From Azolla pinnata (Eukaryota > Streptophyta > Polypodiopsida > Salviniales > Salviniaceae): 44,353 nt of DNA. The DNA lies in assembly GCA_037176905.1 (NCBI GenBank), contig JBBBWG010027379.1, positions 19,191 through 63,543 of the forward strand, in the 5' to 3' direction. The notes below the pieces were generated by a model that worked only from the letters and a program-made list of their open reading frames with translations, had not been told where the DNA came from and did not search any database. Of this stretch, positions 10,496 to 20,386 are shown piece after piece (the first letter of the stretch is position 1; every line of letters starts with the position of its first letter). The position numbers and the translations under genes are program-made.

Positions 10496-12502
10496 TCATT
10501 CTATGTTCCAATCCCTATTCTTTGAATTAAGATGTTTGATTTCATGAGCTTCAAATTGCATTCCAGCGGAATCTGTATATATACTTTCCATACACACATA
10601 TGCAGCTGCACACGTTTCATCCAACTGCATTGATTGCTCAAATGCCCATTTCCCCAGCTTCACGTTCCTCCATTTCTTACAAGCGCCCAAAAGAGTCAAG
10701 AATAATGGGAGATCATCATCTGAGTACGAAACCTTGCTAAGCAAGGATTTGACCTTGTCAATGTTTCCGGCACGTCCAAACAGATCAATCATACATGAAT
10801 AGTGTTCTAGTGTTGGCATAAGACCATAACTGGTGCACAACTCACTGAATAAGTTTTGTCCTTCCTCAACTAGACCTGCATGACTGCATGCAGTCAGCAA
10901 AACAGTGAAGGTTACCGAATTTGGTACAACAGATCGAGCCCTCATTCTTTCATACAAGTGTAAAACCACATCAGCCTCACCTAATTGGGCATATCCCTCT
11001 ATTAACGCAGTCCATGACACCACATTCTTAGCAGGAAGTTGTTTGAATACTTTTCGCGCTTCCTCTAATGCTCCACATTTGGAATACATGTGCACCAATG
11101 CATTCCCAAGCTCAACCTCTTTCCCTAACAGTCCTTCATTTCTAACCTCTGCATATATACTTTCCCCTATCTCTAAAGAGCCCACAATACCACAAGCTTT
11201 CAAAGCATTAATATAAGTAACAGAGTTTGGACGAACTCCTGCACCTTGCATGAGCTTGAAGAATCTCAATGCCTCATCACCATGCCCATGGTGAGCATAA
11301 CCACCAATGAGGGCACTCCAAGTCACAACATTCTTCACAGGAAGTTCCTCAAACACATCTAGTGCTTTCTCTAGCACACCACATTTCGCATACATGTCCA
11401 CCAGCGCATTCCCTAACATAACATCATTGTGCAATAGCCCTTGCTTTCTGACTTCCGCATGTACAGCTTCTCCAATGTCTAATGACTCAGTAATGCCACA
11501 AGCCTTCAAAACACCTATATACGTTACCATGTTTGGATGCACTCTCACATCTTGCATCCATTTGAAGCATCTTAATGCTTCATTGCCGAATCCATGTTGA
11601 GCATATCCACCAATCAATACATTCCAAGACACAACGTCTGGCTTTGAAAGTTGCTCAAACACCTCCCGTGCTTTTCCGAGTGCACCGCATTTGAAATACA
11701 TGTCCATCAAAGCATTGCTAAGCACAATACTCTTCTTCAGTATCCCTTTCTTTCGAGCCTCCACACATATATCTTCACCAATCTCAATAGACCCAAGAGA
11801 GGCAGATACCTTCAAAATGCATACATAAGTGACCACATCAGGGCTAACATCTGCAACCTTCATTCGTTCGAAGCATTCCATTGCCTCGTTACAAAGCCCA
11901 TGGTGAGCATACCCAGCAATGAGGGCATTCCAAGTCACTACATTCTGCGTTGGAAGTTGCTCGAACACATTCCGTGCTTTATCCAAAGCACCACACTTGG
12001 CATACATGTCCACCAGTGCAGAGCCGAGCACAACATCTTTGTGCAAGAGCCCTTGTTTCCTCACCTCCACGTCGATATCTTCCCCGATCTCAAGAGACCT
12101 GACAATGCCACAAGCTTTCAAAACACAAGCATAAGTTACAGGATTCGGACATATTCCTGCATCTTGCATCGACACGAAGCAGGTTAAAGCCTCATGCCCG
12201 AACCCATTCTGGGCATAAGCCGAAATAAGCGAATTCCAAGAAACAACATCTGGCGATGGAATCCGGTCAAATACTTCTCGAGCTCTCTCGATCATACCAC
12301 ATCTGGCACACATCGAAATCAGGGAAGTTGCAATGTAAGCATCTTTTGCAACGAGGTCGTTCTCCAGAACATCCGAATGCACTCTTCTGGCCATCTGGAT
12401 GTTCTTGTCTTTCCCACATGACCTAATAAGATCCAGAAGGGCGATTCTATTGGGCAAAGGATGCACATGTTGGCATCCCGCCATCGTCGATTCCAGCAGC
12501 AT
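10496..12502 (-). CDS. PLS-class PPR protein, E-type, no DYW domain (PPR gene 1)
   Basis: Single uninterrupted frame of 668 aa. PPR proteins of this class bind organellar RNA one base per motif and guide editing or processing. From about residue 20 the protein is a run of L-S then P-L-S triplets: P motifs such as VVSWNSLISAYAQNG (35 residues), L motifs such as VTYACVLKACGIVRSLEIGE (36 residues) and S motifs such as LGSALVDMYAKCGALDKAR (31 residues). P2-L2-S2 follow (TFTVLLTACSHAGLVEEGQ; LEHYSCMIDLFGRAGN), then an E1-like motif (PLFLTLLGACKKWRNVKLGKW) and a partial E2 ending NRDWNIE. DYW is absent. The start is the first ATG in frame. The N terminus is only weakly targeting-like, so mitochondrial or plastid destination is open. 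It is divergent from PPR gene 2. Confidence 0.93.
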   Translation of the reverse strand: MLLESTMAGCQHVHPLPNRIALLDLIRSCGKDKNIQMARRVHSDVLENDLVAKDAYIATSLISMCARCGMIERAREVFDRIPSPDVVSWNSLISAYAQNGFGHEALTCFVSMQDAGICPNPVTYACVLKACGIVRSLEIGEDIDVEVRKQGLLHKDVVLGSALVDMYAKCGALDKARNVFEQLPTQNVVTWNALIAGYAHHGLCNEAMECFERMKVADVSPDVVTYVCILKVSASLGSIEIGEDICVEARKKGILKKSIVLSNALMDMYFKCGALGKAREVFEQLSKPDVVSWNVLIGGYAQHGFGNEALRCFKWMQDVRVHPNMVTYIGVLKACGITESLDIGEAVHAEVRKQGLLHNDVMLGNALVDMYAKCGVLEKALDVFEELPVKNVVTWSALIGGYAHHGHGDEALRFFKLMQGAGVRPNSVTYINALKACGIVGSLEIGESIYAEVRNEGLLGKEVELGNALVHMYSKCGALEEARKVFKQLPAKNVVSWTALIEGYAQLGEADVVLHLYERMRARSVVPNSVTFTVLLTACSHAGLVEEGQNLFSELCTSYGLMPTLEHYSCMIDLFGRAGNIDKVKSLLSKVSYSDDDLPLFLTLLGACKKWRNVKLGKWAFEQSMQLDETCAAAYVCMESIYTDSAGMQFEAHEIKHLNSKNRDWNIE

Positions 12503-12728
12503 ATTACTGAAAGCTCACTGGCATCACCATCGGCATCGGCATCATCATCATCATCATGGTGAGGGGTTGCTCGGATCGATACCTGCAGGGCATCTGGGCA
12601 TTCCACTTCTTCTTTGCAGCGTAGTTTTCTTAACCTATCAACATGCTCCTCTAGCCCACCTTGAAGCCATTCCTTTGGATGGCCAAAGCTTTGAGCTGCT
12701 CTAAATCAACATCACGATTCTCAATTCC

Positions 12729-12848
12729 GGATTCTGGATCGACAAGCGATGAGGATTCTGGATCGACACGCAATCAGGATTTTGGATCGACATACGATCT
12801 GGATCCCGGATCGAGATACCATCTTGATTCCGAATGCACATTGGATCT
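12729..12848. repeat. 24-bp tandem repeat, five units
   Basis: Units begin at 12729, 12753, 12777, 12801 and 12825, with consensus GGATTYTGGATCGACA followed by eight variable bases. Because 24 is a multiple of 3, the plus strand stays open and encodes an 8-residue Asp/Ser/Gly repeat (D-S-G-S-T-x-x-x). Confidence 0.9.
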
Positions 12849-13394
12849 AAATCAGCTGTCGTAGTCGAGTTGTTCAGCATTTCGATTCTATTTGAATCCG
12901 GTTCACATTCCGATCTGAGCTTGGCACGGTGGAATTGCTAACCCGTTGCGTTGCCAATCACCATGATTGTCTCACCCCTGATGACCATTGGTGGCAAATC
13001 TGAACAATCATATGTCCTCCCATTCTCGATCGATTGCGTGCCTAAACTTCACGTCTTGGCTCGGCTTGTGCGTAGGAAGTGAAAATTGATCACAAACCAA
13101 GCAGTAACAATCGCTGAAGTCGTCGCCATCGATGGCGCTGGTAGCAGATTTGATATCTCATTCGTCCTCGAGTCACATCTTTGATTATGGGTCCAATCCA
13201 ACATTCCGATGTAAGTCGTGCACCATAAATGCAACAAATCCCCGCATACCAAAAGATAGCGACTAGCATAACTCTCACTCGATTCATGAAATTGGCGACA
13301 AATGCGAGAGATCACTTGATAATGGGTCCTGATTCATTAGATAGTGAAAACAACAAGCATAAGTTCGTGGTGAATAACAACAATTACATGTCAT

Positions 13395-13575
13395 TGCACA
13401 ATCCCTTCTCGAACTTCATCTCAATTCTCGAACCAATCCTCGATTACATCTCAATTGTGGATCCAATCCTTGAATCACACCTCAACTGTGGATGCAATCC
13501 CTTCTTGAATTACAACTCAATTGTGTATCCAAATCTTGAATGACATCTCAAATTGTGGATCCAATCCACATGCCC
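13395..13575. repeat. Degenerate tandem repeat, about 30-35 bp period, five units
   Basis: Units share CAATCC-TTGAAT-ACATCTCAATTGTGGAT with substitutions and small length changes. Related words occur at 13180-13200. Confidence 0.75.
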
Positions 13576-13924
13576 ATGCAAAAGCATGGATTTTGACGAT
13601 GGACACCATTCTACATAGCTATCCATGTGATGAAGAGAGGTCGCAAAGCAATCTTGCGAGCACGATGATCCCTGCGAGCCGACAGATCGCCACAACAGAG
13701 GTTTATCCCTATGCTTATCTCTTACCATGATCCCTGGAACTTGTAGTTTGGAGCTCTCCCTCAAAAACTCGGCCTGTAGCTGGTGCGCCCAATTCTATAA
13801 GGAAGCACGAAACCGATCTCCATGTCTCTCTGTAAAATTTGTGATTTTTTGAGCCCTAATGTTATATCTTCATGAACCCATGTTCATTAAACATGTAAAT
13901 TTACTCTTCTGAATCTTCGTGCAG

Positions 13925-15796
13925 GCGTGCGAGAAGCGGAATACGATATCGAATGCTAAACAGACACATGCCCACATTCTTGAGTTGGGCTATATTACAA
14001 AGGGAATGCATGCTAACTCTACGCTTATTCGAAACAATGCTAAATATGGTGCATTTCTGGAAGGGCGAGAGAGATTTTCGGAGCATCCACACCCAGATTC
14101 GCTGACAAGCATTGATTCATGGAATTTCTTTATCACTAAATATGCCCGGAATGGCGATGGTCATAAAGCCTTGAGATGCTTCAAGCAAATGCAAGATGCT
14201 GGAATTCATCCTAATTCGGTAACTTATGCAAGTGTTTTGAGAGCTTGTGGCATTGTCGGTTCTCTAGAGGTTGGAGAGCATATAGATGGTGAGGTAAGGA
14301 AACAAGGGTTATTGGGTGTAGATGTCGTCATTGGAACTGCTTTGGTGGACATGTATTCCAAGTGTGGGGCTCTGGAGAAAGCACGAGAAGTATTTGAACA
14401 ACTTCCAGTGAAGAATGTTGTAACTTGGAGTGCCCTCATCGGTGGATATGCCCACCATGGGCATGGGGATGATGCATTGAAGTTCTTCAGACTCATGCAA
14501 AATGCCAGAGTCTGCCCGAATGCCGTAACCTATATGTCTGTTCTAAAAGCTTGTGGTATTGTCGGTTCTCTAAAGATTGGTGAAAATGTGGATATGGAGA
14601 TCAGAAATCACGGCCTGATGCAAAAGCATGTTGCGCTTGGCACTGCATTGGTGGACATGTATTTGAAATGTGGTGCCCTGGAGAAAGCAAAAGAGGTGTT
14701 CGAACTTCTTCCAGTGAGAAACGTTGTGACTTGGAGTACCATGATCAATGGATATGCTCAACATGGGCTCGGCCATGAAGCATTGAAATGCTTCGGAGAA
14801 ATGCAGGATGCGAAAATACGTCCAAATGCGGTGACTTATGCTGGAGTTTTGAAAGCATGTGGCATTGTTGGATCTCTGGACGTCGGGGAAGGAATAGATG
14901 CTGAGGTGAGAAAGCAAGGATTGTTACAGAATGATGTCGTCCTTGGCACAGCTTTGGTGGACATGTATACCAAATGCAATGCACTAGAGAAAGCACGGGA
15001 AGTTTTTTATCACCTTCCGAACCGCACCATCGCATCATGGAATGCCCTCATCGGTGGGTATGTGCAACATGGCCAAGGGGAAGAAGCACTGAAGTGTTTC
15101 AAAGAGATGCAAGATATGGGAATCTCTCCAGATGAGGTAACCTATTTATGCACTCTGAAAGCCTGTGGCATTGTTGGCTTTTTAAAAATCGGAGAAAACA
15201 TAGTTGTGGAGATCAGAAAGCAAGGATTACTAAAAGACAATATCATGCTCGGCACCGCATTGGTGGATATGTATTCCAAGTGTGGTGCATCAGATATAGC
15301 ATTAGAAGTATTTGAGCAACTTCCAGTGAAAAATGTTGTGTCTTGGAGTACTCTGATCACTCTCTATGCCCACCTAGGTCAATCTCATGTGGTTATGGCC
15401 TTGTATGAAAGAATGAAGACTGAATGTGTTGTGCCAAGTTCAGTGACCTATATTCTTTTGCTGACATCATGTAGTCATTCAGGTCTTGTTAAGTACGGAG
15501 AAAAACTATTCGAAGAGATGTGTGTTCAGTATTCTCTCACCCCAACATTAGAACACTACTCTTGTATGATTGATTTATTTGGCCGAGCTGGACTCTTTGA
15601 CATGGCAAAAGCCTTGCTTGAGAAGGTGTCACATTCAGACCATCTGCCATTATTCATGACTATATTGGGTGCTTGTAGGGCATGGAGGAATGTGAAACTG
15701 GGGAGATGGGCATTTGAACATTCAATAAAGTTGAATGACAAGTGTGCTAGTGCATATATAACCATGGAAAACATATATGTGGGGATGGAAGAATGA
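13925..15796 (+). CDS. PLS-class PPR protein, E-type, 5' end uncertain (PPR gene 2)
   Basis: Open frame of about 623 aa after a probable splice acceptor at 13923-13924. Motif order: partial L (QACEKRNTISNAKQTHAHIL), degenerate S, then five P-L-S rounds (e.g. GTALVDMYSKCGALEKAR; VVTWSALIGGYAHHG; VTYMSVLKACGIVGSLKIGE), P2-L2-S2 (LEHYSCMIDLFGRAGLFD) and an E1-like motif (PLFMTILGACRAWRNVKLGRW). It ends at MENIYVGMEE. A TGA at 13910-13912 lies in frame just upstream and the first in-frame ATG is at 14006, inside the array. Translation therefore needs a 5' exon or starts after the first L motif. No DYW domain. Role as for PPR gene 1: sequence-specific organellar RNA binding, target unknown. Confidence 0.88.
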   Translation, partial: ACEKRNTISNAKQTHAHILELGYITKGMHANSTLIRNNAKYGAFLEGRERFSEHPHPDSLTSIDSWNFFITKYARNGDGHKALRCFKQMQDAGIHPNSVTYASVLRACGIVGSLEVGEHIDGEVRKQGLLGVDVVIGTALVDMYSKCGALEKAREVFEQLPVKNVVTWSALIGGYAHHGHGDDALKFFRLMQNARVCPNAVTYMSVLKACGIVGSLKIGENVDMEIRNHGLMQKHVALGTALVDMYLKCGALEKAKEVFELLPVRNVVTWSTMINGYAQHGLGHEALKCFGEMQDAKIRPNAVTYAGVLKACGIVGSLDVGEGIDAEVRKQGLLQNDVVLGTALVDMYTKCNALEKAREVFYHLPNRTIASWNALIGGYVQHGQGEEALKCFKEMQDMGISPDEVTYLCTLKACGIVGFLKIGENIVVEIRKQGLLKDNIMLGTALVDMYSKCGASDIALEVFEQLPVKNVVSWSTLITLYAHLGQSHVVMALYERMKTECVVPSSVTYILLLTSCSHSGLVKYGEKLFEEMCVQYSLTPTLEHYSCMIDLFGRAGLFDMAKALLEKVSHSDHLPLFMTILGACRAWRNVKLGRWAFEHSIKLNDKCASAYITMENIYVGMEE

Positions 15797-17100
15797 AAAA
15801 TGGAAGAAGACACGAGGACTTTCTTCCTGCCTTGCTGACAATAGGATGTGGATCGATCTTTTGCTTCAGTGACATCCTCAAAACCACATGCCTGAATCAT
15901 GTGATGATTTCATATGAATTTTAAGCATCAACAATGACGTGCATTTGCCACAATGTGGCTGTATATTGATTTGAAGAAATGCTGCGAAAACAAGGAACTT
16001 CTGAACAATAGACTTTACTGCAACAAGATTTGCATTGAAGCAGGAGTATCTGCTCAAAAGAGGATTCAGGAGCTGCGAAAATTCCCATCAATCAGTTGTA
16101 TTTATAATGGGGCCACATTCTTCTCACATGCTTATCCCATTGTCGGCCAGTCATTCTGACTAGTAGGCCATTTTCATATGGCCCATCACTATGATCCCGA
16201 TAAATCTAGCTCTTCATTGGATTCGGAAAGGAGATCTTCTTTGGATCATCATTTCAAGGTTGAGGCTGTGGACCTTACTTTGCCAATGTATCATATTGTG
16301 CAGGGAATATAGTGCAAGTGTGATTCAATAAATGTGTGAAAGAAAAAGCACTAACCGATGCTTACATTAGGAGCTCTAATTGACGACTCTAAACTTATTT
16401 CTGTTAAGTTGTATGTGATTAGCTAAAGTAATCAATCTCTATATAGGCCATATTATAATTTTTGAAGTTCATCTCATATGCTATTGATCATGATTGCGCT
16501 TGTTCATCAAGGTTTTTGGTCACTAGTTTTAAGATGTGAATGTGAAGTTAACACACTCTCAACCTTCCTACAATGAGTTGAAGCTTATTTGGAGTAGGAA
16601 CCAACTTGGAAACTAGTTGACGTGAGATTATCCAATGACGCATGGGGATATATTTGAATCGCTCCAATCGTGGCTGTCATATTTCGATATGAATCGATCA
16701 TAGGTGGCGTTTGGATTAATTGCTACAATGATCGGAATTCATTCCATTCCACGAGTTTGGAGAATAAATTCCGAGGGAAGTTAAATAAAATTTTTCTTCA
16801 TATGTATTCATAAGCTCTCATTGGTCATGTGCATAGCGCACATTACACATATCCAGGAGCACATGAACAGAGAGATGAAGGGGCTCGGAAGCGATTTGGA
16901 GTGGAGGGGTCAAAGCTGAGTATTGGGTTCTCCTTTCGATGCAGAAAAAACTAAATATCTAACCACTCCATAGACACTACCCTCTTGTGGAACATGGATT
17001 CTTCGGCAGTACTTTCAGAAAACCCACATCTTCAGGTTAGCATTAAAGCATCTTCTCTAAGCGCTCATTCTCTGTCTGGCTGTAATTGTTTTTTGGACTC
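15797..17100. other. Intergenic region between PPR genes 2 and 3
   Basis: No intact gene. The frame 15953-16158 contains KRIQELRK and ISCIYNGATFFSHAYPIVG, which look like an out-of-place E2/E+ segment of the upstream PPR gene. A GGCGTTTGGATT...GGAATTCATTCCATTCC word at 16707-16750 resembles plant MITE ends, but no partner end was found. Confidence 0.45.
15953..16158 (+). pseudogene. Possible detached E2/E+ remnant of PPR gene 2
   Basis: About 157 bases after the PPR stop codon an open frame reads IEAGVSAQKRIQELRKFPS followed by ISCIYNGATFFSHAYPIVG. The spacing of the RIQELRK helix and the I-x-x-NG-x-x-FF strand is like E2 followed by E+ in PLS-DYW proteins. No deaminase signature follows. 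It could be a remnant, or a 3' exon if a cryptic intron exists. Confidence 0.35.
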
Positions 17101-19182
17101 ATGATTAGACTTTGGCCTCAGAGGAGCCCGACTTCTCTTTCTTTGACTCACCAACAAACAAGAGACCCTGAAAAGCTTAAAAAAGAAGAATCATGTCAGT
17201 TTCATTGCGGAACCGATCTCGTGAATTTGATGAAGTCGTGTCAGAGAGAGAAGAACTTATGTAATGCAAGACAGATACATGCAGAGATTGTGGAAAAAGG
17301 CCTGATGGTAAAAGATGTTCGTATTGGCACTTCTTTGATTACAACATATGCCAAGTGTGGAGACCTCGGGAAAGCACAAAAGTTGTTTGAGCAGCTTCCA
17401 GCTCGTGATGCGGCTTCTTGGAACGCTCTTATTAGTGGATATGCCCAACATGGGCTTAGTAAAGAAGCATTGAAATGCTTTAGACAGATGGAAGAAGATG
17501 TCTCGATAAGCCCAAATGCGGTAACTTATATATGCGTTTTGAAAGCATGTGGCGCTGCTGGATCCATAGAGATTGGAGAACATATTGATGCTGAAGTCAG
17601 AAAGAGAGGATTGTTGCATAAGAATGTTTTGCTGGGCACTGCATTGGTGGATATGTATGCAAAGTGCAGTGCATTAGAGAAAGCTCGAGAGGTTTTCGAG
17701 GGGCTGCTAATGAGAAATGTTGTGACTTGGAGTGCCCTTATCACTGGATATATCCAAAATGGGTTTGCTGATGAAGCATTGAAGTGCTTCCAACAGATGC
17801 AAGATGCGGGAGTATGTCCGAATGCAATAACATATACTTCTATTTTGAAAGCCTGTGCCATTGTTGGGTCTCTAGATATTGGGGAATCTATAGATGCTGA
17901 GGTCAGGAAGCAGGGGTTGCTGGAGAGGGATGTCATGCTTGGCAACGCATTGGTGGATATGTATGCAAAATGTGGTGCTCTGGAGAAAGCAAGAAACATA
18001 TTCAAGAATCTTCGAGTGAGGAACATTGTATCATGGAATGCATTGATAACTGGATATGTCTATCATAACTGTGGACATGAAGCATTGGAATGTTTCAAAC
18101 ATATGCGAAATCTTGGCATTAATCCAAATGTTGTAACATATATCTGCATTTTGAAAGCATGTGGGATTGTAGGGTCCTTAGAAATGGGGGAGGATATAGA
18201 CAATGAGGTGAGAAAGAAAGGGTTATTGCATAAAGAGGTCATGCTAGGAAACGTACTAGTGGATATGTACTCTAAATGCGGTGCTTTGGAGAAAGCACGC
18301 GAAGTGTTTGAGCAACTTCCACACCAGAATATTGTGTCATGGAATGCTATGATCACTGGGTATGTACAAAATGGGCTGGGTTACGAAGCATTAAAGCAGT
18401 TCGAGAGACTGCAAAGCTCAAAAATACGTCCAGATGCAGTAACTTATATTTGTGCACTGAAAGCTTGTGGAATGGTAGGGTCATTAGAGGTTGGAAACGA
18501 TATAGATACTGAGGTCAGACAGCAAGGTTTAATTCAAAAAGATATTTTGCTCAGCACCACATTGATAGATATGTATTCTAAGTGCAGTGTGATGTGGAAA
18601 GCCCAAGAAGTGTTTGAGCAGCTTCCAGTGCGAACTGTTACGTCGTGGAGTGCTCTTATTGCTGGATATGCACAGTTAGGTCAAGCCAATATAGCTCTAG
18701 ATTTGTATAGAAGAATGAGAAGCGAAGGTATCTTTCCGAATTCAGTGACATTCATAGTTTTGCTGAATGCATGTAGTCATGCAGGTCTTGTGAAAGAGGG
18801 AGAAAAGTTGTTCGATGAAATGTGCTTACATTATCATCTCAGCCCAACGCTAGAGCACTACACATGCATGATCAATTTATTTGGGCGTGCAGGGCACTTT
18901 GATAAGGTAAAACTGTTGCTCGATAAAATATCGGATTTGGATCATCTTTTGCTAGTTCTAACTATATTGGGGGCTTGTAAGGAATGGAAGAATGCGGAGC
19001 TTGGGAGATGGGCATTTGACAAATGCATGCATTTGGATGAGAATTGTGTTGGTGCGTACATTTGTATGCAAAATCTATATCTATCAGAAGGAATGCACCA
19101 GGATGCAGATGGTATTAAGGCATTAAGGGTGAAAACTGTATTCAGGGAAGATCCAGACTCGCTGGTGGACAGACCCACATAA
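17101..19182 (+). CDS. PLS-class PPR protein, E1-E2 type, truncated former DYW protein (PPR gene 3)
   Basis: Single frame of 693 aa from the ATG at 17101. The N terminus MIRLWPQRSPTSLSLTHQQ is Arg/Ser/Leu-rich with no acidic residue, compatible with a mitochondrial or plastid presequence. It then has L-S, five P-L-S rounds (e.g. IGTSLITTYAKCGDLGKAQ; VVTWSALITGYIQNG; VTYICILKACGIVGSLEMGE), P2-L2-S2 (TFIVLLNACSHAGLVKEGEK; LEHYTCMINLFGRAGHFDK), E1 (LTILGACKEWKNAELGRW) and most of E2 (GMHQDADGIKALRVKT). The frame stops at a TAA (19180-19182) in the middle of what should be E+, after DPDSLVDRPT. Similarity to a DYW protein continues past the stop. If translated, it could still bind RNA but would need a deaminase in trans to edit. 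Confidence 0.92.
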   Translation: MIRLWPQRSPTSLSLTHQQTRDPEKLKKEESCQFHCGTDLVNLMKSCQREKNLCNARQIHAEIVEKGLMVKDVRIGTSLITTYAKCGDLGKAQKLFEQLPARDAASWNALISGYAQHGLSKEALKCFRQMEEDVSISPNAVTYICVLKACGAAGSIEIGEHIDAEVRKRGLLHKNVLLGTALVDMYAKCSALEKAREVFEGLLMRNVVTWSALITGYIQNGFADEALKCFQQMQDAGVCPNAITYTSILKACAIVGSLDIGESIDAEVRKQGLLERDVMLGNALVDMYAKCGALEKARNIFKNLRVRNIVSWNALITGYVYHNCGHEALECFKHMRNLGINPNVVTYICILKACGIVGSLEMGEDIDNEVRKKGLLHKEVMLGNVLVDMYSKCGALEKAREVFEQLPHQNIVSWNAMITGYVQNGLGYEALKQFERLQSSKIRPDAVTYICALKACGMVGSLEVGNDIDTEVRQQGLIQKDILLSTTLIDMYSKCSVMWKAQEVFEQLPVRTVTSWSALIAGYAQLGQANIALDLYRRMRSEGIFPNSVTFIVLLNACSHAGLVKEGEKLFDEMCLHYHLSPTLEHYTCMINLFGRAGHFDKVKLLLDKISDLDHLLLVLTILGACKEWKNAELGRWAFDKCMHLDENCVGAYICMQNLYLSEGMHQDADGIKALRVKTVFREDPDSLVDRPT

Positions 19183-19552
19183 GATCACACATTGTTTTGC
19201 AATGCCGCATCACATGCACCCAGAAAATATTGCCATCTCTGCAAAGTTTTAGAGGACTTGCACAGGAAAATAACAGAGAAAGCCCATTCATCCAGGGTGG
19301 TACCACAAGCCATTTTAGATGATTAAGGAAGAGTATATTTTGTGTGGCCATGGTGCAAAGATGGGTATTGCATATGCCCTCATACACACAGCAGCAAGCA
19401 TGCCTATACATATTTCTATAAATACACGATTGTGTAACAATTGCCATTGGTTTACCTCCCTTGTATCGCAAGTAGCGGAATGTCGAATTCATGTGAATGA
19501 TGCAAACCGTGTTCATATTTTTGAGAATAGTAAATGTACTTGTGGGCAGTTT
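19183..19552 (+). pseudogene. Decayed E+/DYW deaminase domain of PPR gene 3
   Basis: Directly after the TAA the same frame continues (DHTLFCNAASHAPRKYCHLC, then VLEDLHRKI) like the E+ to DYW linker (HTF..GD.SHP...I...LE.L...I). The frame is broken at about 19313-19320. Frame 2 from 19319 then reads CGHGAKMGIAYALI, LCNNCHW, DANRVHIF and KCTCGQF. These match the DYW deaminase: H-x-E, C-x-x-C zinc site, RFHHF and CSCGDYW. The catalytic Glu is Ala (19355-19357), the zinc cysteines remain (19433-19435, 19442-19444), and the terminal Trp is lost so the frame runs on to 19666. Not functional as it stands. Confidence 0.85.
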
Positions 19553-19960
19553 GCCAATAATGAGCTTAAACATGACATAAGCCAGCCAGATAATTTATGT
19601 CATGCGCTTCTTGCCTATGGTTTGAGCAACTCTTGTCATGCTCCTAACCTTACTGGACAAAAGTAACCAGATTTAGCAAATTAAATAGGTTGCTAGCATT
19701 TGTAAGCGGATAAGATTGGAACATAAGTATGATCCTTTACTGATTTATAACCATTTCCAGGTTCTCCTATTCTGTGAACAGTTTGCCACACTGAGCTTCA
19801 ACAAGATCTACTCCGATCATAGGCTATATACATACTGCCCTTCTTGACTATGGTTTGATCAAAGTTTGGCTGTGGTTCCAGCCATTATCATCACAGTTAA
19901 GAAACTAAATAGTTTGCTAGGTTTGACATTGACGATGTTGGAATGTAAGTATGAACCCAT
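19549..19960. repeat. Diverged tandem duplication, about 230 bp period
   Basis: The segment from CAGTTTGCCA at about 19549 through GGAACATAAGTATGA recurs from about 19779 (CAGTTTGCCACACTGAGCTT ... GGAATGTAAGTATGA) with many substitutions and small gaps; shared words include TTGCCTATGGTTTGA/TTGACTATGGTTTGA. Confidence 0.65.
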
Positions 19961-20386
19961 TGTTGGATCAAATCCTTTAACGGTCAAACGTGATTTCATT
20001 ACCATACAAACAAAAATATAGCTGTGGCATACAATCTAGTAAAACTATCAAGCATCTGTAATTCGGCCATATAATGCAATTACCACAACGTGCAGATCAA
20101 ATAGCATTAGTAAGGAAACATCTGTTTTCTGATTCCCAACCATGTTCAACAATTTAATGGAGAAACCCTCACTAGCTATGCTTCTGATATTGATTTATGT
20201 TTATATGTCAGACCCTCCAGAAGTGCATCTCTGTGCATTTTTGGGTGGAATCAAGTATTTCTTCCACCAATCTATTTGTCAAGTCTTCCACATCCAATAC
20301 ATCCTGAAAATGGCAGTGATATTACTGAGAACTGAAATCATTCTCAACCGAGAACAGAAGTGAAGTAGTCCAATGTTAATCGTCAC
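19961..20386. other. Region downstream of the AP endonuclease gene
   Basis: No gene seen; probably the 3' UTR and flank of the minus-strand endonuclease. The small frame at 20142-20363 has no recognisable features. Confidence 0.5.

Larger units (their letters stand above)
12503..13924. other. Divergent intergenic region between PPR genes 1 and 2
   Basis: No gene supported. It holds a CAT-rich run (about 12530-12560), a five-unit 24-bp tandem repeat, and a degenerate minisatellite of about 30-35 bp. The last 100 bases end in a strong splice-acceptor-like pyrimidine/GTGCAG context at 13924. Confidence 0.6.

Noticed and set aside
16700-16800. MITE-like GGCGTTTGGATT/GGAATTCATTCCATTCC words
   Set aside because: No opposite terminal repeat found within the gap between PPR genes 2 and 3.
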